Below the pieces are notes generated by a model. The model saw nothing but the letters and a program-made list of their open reading frames with translations. It had not been told where the DNA came from and ran no database searches. Below are positions 6,167-7,103 of a stretch of DNA of 7,103 nt, piece after piece. Origin of the DNA: Candidatus Martarchaeota archaeon (GTDB taxonomy: Archaea > Micrarchaeota > Micrarchaeia > Micrarchaeales > Micrarchaeaceae); the NCBI GenBank assembly GCA_023474385.1, contig JAMCYB010000006.1, forward strand, positions 1-7,103. The letters are read 5' to 3'. Within the stretch, counting starts at the first letter, position 1. Every line of letters begins with the position of its first letter. The position numbers and the translations under genes are program-made.

Positions 6167-6739
6167 TCAATCACTTATCTTCAGCACCACGAGGGTCTCG
6201 AACATGAAGGGCTTTGTGCTTATTATCTCGGCATTATGCCTCTTGACGTCCTCGCCATACCTGTTAAGCGAGCTTTCAAGAAGCAGCACTGTATGGTCCT
6301 GAAGCACGTAATCCCGGTATGTGTTGAGGAAAGAGTTAATCAGCTCGCGGCCGTCCGTTCCGCCGTTCACGGCAATGTCCTCGCCATCCGGATTCTTTAT
6401 TCCGTGGAGAGGCTTGGAATGCAGGTAGGGCGGATTGAACAGTATGGTGTTGTATTTCTTGTTTATGTTGCTGAATAGGTCGGTGCTCACGAATTCGCCT
6501 TTCACTGCGTTGAGCTCGGCATTGCGTCGGGCACATGAAAGCGCCAGGCTGTTGACGTCCGCGAACGTCACGTCGCAGCCTTTCTTTGCTGCTACTATCC
6601 CATTTATTCCGCTCCCGGTGCCCAGGTCGAGCACCCTGCCGCTCGCATATTTCTCGGTAGCCGCGGCAAGCAGGTACGAGTCTTCGCGCGGCATGTAAAC
6701 GCCTTTGCAGGCTTCAATCTTTATTTCATCGATAATCAT
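6167..6739 (-). CDS. HemK2/Mtq2-type protein-glutamine methyltransferase
   Basis: Class I SAM-dependent methyltransferase of 190 residues, the usual length for archaeal and eukaryotic HemK2/Mtq2 (N6AMT1) proteins. In characterised members it methylates the glutamine of the GGQ motif of class I release factor (aRF1/eRF1), usually with Trm112 as partner. Seen here: family motif YMPREDSYLL 15-24, SAM-binding LDLGTGSGINGI 37-48, acidic residue Asp61, catalytic NPPY 102-105, and GGTDGRELI 126-134, typical of this subgroup. The bacterial PrmC N-terminal helical domain is absent. The frame is open upstream to an ATG at 6832, but that extra stretch is Cys/Lys-rich and unlike the family. The ATG at 6739 has GGAG five nt upstream and a TATA box at a fitting distance. 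The gene is first in a two-gene unit with the PF04008 protein. A small-molecule or other protein substrate cannot be excluded. No Trm112 gene is in the window. Confidence 0.9.
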   Translation of the reverse strand: MIIDEIKIEACKGVYMPREDSYLLAAATEKYASGRVLDLGTGSGINGIVAAKKGCDVTFADVNSLALSCARRNAELNAVKGEFVSTDLFSNINKKYNTILFNPPYLHSKPLHGIKNPDGEDIAVNGGTDGRELINSFLNTYRDYVLQDHTVLLLESSLNRYGEDVKRHNAEIISTKPFMFETLVVLKISD

Positions 6740-6744
6740 TGCAG

Positions 6745-6748
6745 CTCC
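6745..6748 (-). promoter_or_regulatory. Shine-Dalgarno deciding the methyltransferase start
   Basis: GGAG on the minus strand, five nt before the ATG at 6739. This supports the 190-residue product over longer frames starting at 6766 or 6832. Confidence 0.65.
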
Positions 6749-6772
6749 GGTATGATATTTGTACATGTGTGG

Positions 6773-6780
6773 ATTTATAA
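6773..6780 (-). promoter_or_regulatory. TATA-like box of the methyltransferase unit
   Basis: TTATAAAT on the minus strand. A start site about 25 bp downstream would lie near 6751, giving a leader of about 12 nt that includes the GGAG motif. The upstream ATG at 6832 would then lie outside the transcript. Confidence 0.6.
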
Positions 6781-6833
6781 TTTGCCTTTTTGATGTGTTT
6801 ATGCATTTACAAAGCGCGCATTGGCCGCGCAAG

Positions 6834-6882
6834 AAAAAAACAGAAAAAGATTAAAGAAAAAGATTTAAACAAAAAGAGTTAT
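6834..6882 (-). terminator. Multi-T-tract archaeal terminator after the basic repeat protein gene
   Basis: Read on the minus strand, directly after the TAA stop come T5 runs at 6875-6871, 6861-6857 and 6848-6844, then T7 at 6840-6834. Successive T runs are the known signal for archaeal RNA polymerase termination. Two of the runs sit in an exact 11-base direct repeat (AATCTTTTTCT on the minus strand, 6842-6852 and 6855-6865). A 5-bp GC stem (GCGCG 6814-6818 with CGCGC 6826-6830, 7-nt loop) lies just beyond. Confidence 0.7.
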
Positions 6883-7103
6883 TTACCTCCTTCCCCTCCT
6901 GTTCATCTTGGTCCTTGCTATGTAGCCCTTCTTGTCTATGAAGTACAGGTATCCGTCAGCCCTCTGTATCTTCTCAGATCCAACCTTCTGCTTCCTTCCG
7001 CGCTTGTTGGACTTCATAGGGGTTCTCCAAGCGTATCCATCCTTCCCAAGATAATAGAGGTAGCCGTCTTCTCTCTCTATTGCTTCGCTTCCTACTCTTT
7101 CAG
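6883..7103 (-). CDS. Very basic tandem-repeat protein, C-terminal part (cut by window edge)
   Basis: The last 72 codons and a TAA stop are visible; the start lies beyond the window. The product is two copies of one unit: VGSEAIEREDGYLYYLGKDG with a further 17 residues, then VGSEKIQRADGYLYFIDKKG with a further 13, ending RRGRR. The shared pattern is VGSE.I.R.DGYLY...K.GY..RT.M with a Lys/Arg-rich end (KRGRKQK in unit one, NRRGRR in unit two). It is strongly positive, has no Cys and no membrane segment in the visible part. The aromatic DGYLYY..KDGY.W core suggests a beta-hairpin per unit, and the basic tails suggest nucleic-acid or other polyanion contact; both are inferences. I have an impression of similar short proteins in DPANN archaeal genomes but recognise no characterised family. 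A strong T-tract terminator follows, so the gene ends its own transcription unit. Confidence 0.8.
   Translation of the reverse strand, partial: ERVGSEAIEREDGYLYYLGKDGYAWRTPMKSNKRGRKQKVGSEKIQRADGYLYFIDKKGYIARTKMNRRGRR
6886..7095 (-). repeat. Two tandem copies of a protein repeat unit
   Basis: Unit one spans 7095-6985 (37 codons) and unit two 6984-6886 (33 codons). They share VGSE, DGYLY, GY and RT.M at equivalent positions. Nucleotides are diverged, with different synonymous codons for the shared residues, so the duplication is old or held by selection on the protein, not a recent DNA duplication. Confidence 0.75.

Noticed and set aside
6740..6832. N-terminal extension of the methyltransferase to an ATG at 6832
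   Set aside because: The extension runs through a TATA-like box and has no family similarity; GGAG before the ATG at 6739 gives a full-length family protein.

Overview
The window reads as archaeal chromosome, probably from a small-genome acid-tolerant archaeon of the DPANN/Micrarchaeota kind. Supporting signs seen directly are TATA-type promoters about 25 bp before start codons, archaeal Shine-Dalgarno motifs (GGTGA, GGAG), T-tract termination, frequent ATA and AGG codons, very tight gene packing, an archaeal/plant-type proton-pumping ATPase, an archaeal HemK2/Mtq2-type release-factor methyltransferase, a PF04008 protein, and a secreted protein with a Ser/Thr-rich TTTTTVPP linker. The lineage is an inference from style and family content; no rRNA or other decisive marker is present.

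Layout: (1) The left edge (minus strand) holds the first 164 codons of an exported, Ig-like surface protein, cut by the window end. (2) Next on the minus strand is a two-gene unit: an aldo/keto reductase whose 3' end overlaps the start of a P3A-type H+-ATPase of about 800 residues. (3) A 154-bp divergent promoter region separates the reductase from plus-strand pyrG (CTP synthase). (4) pyrG converges on a minus-strand pair in which an Mtq2-like methyltransferase is followed with zero spacing (TGAATG) by an adenosine-specific-kinase family protein; the two convergent stop codons are only 6 bp apart and sit within or beside a small inverted repeat. (5) The right edge holds the C-terminal 72 codons of a very basic protein made of two tandem copies of a roughly 35-residue repeat, followed by a strong T-tract terminator.

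Working together: the proton pump would export H+ or maintain membrane potential, and the co-transcribed reductase is an NAD(P)H-dependent oxidoreductase of unknown substrate. pyrG makes CTP from UTP, the methyltransferase probably modifies the GGQ glutamine of the archaeal release factor, and the PF04008 protein probably binds adenosine or AMP. Most of this is housekeeping. The least-described elements are the basic tandem-repeat protein and the Ig-like exported protein. No CRISPR array, mobile element, tRNA or rRNA was seen, and no gene-free stretch exceeds 300 bases.

Three genes (reductase, pyrG, methyltransferase) are better annotated with starts downstream of the longest possible open frame. 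In each case a TATA-like box lies at or just upstream of the longer start and leaves no room for it in the mRNA, or a good Shine-Dalgarno sits before the shorter start.
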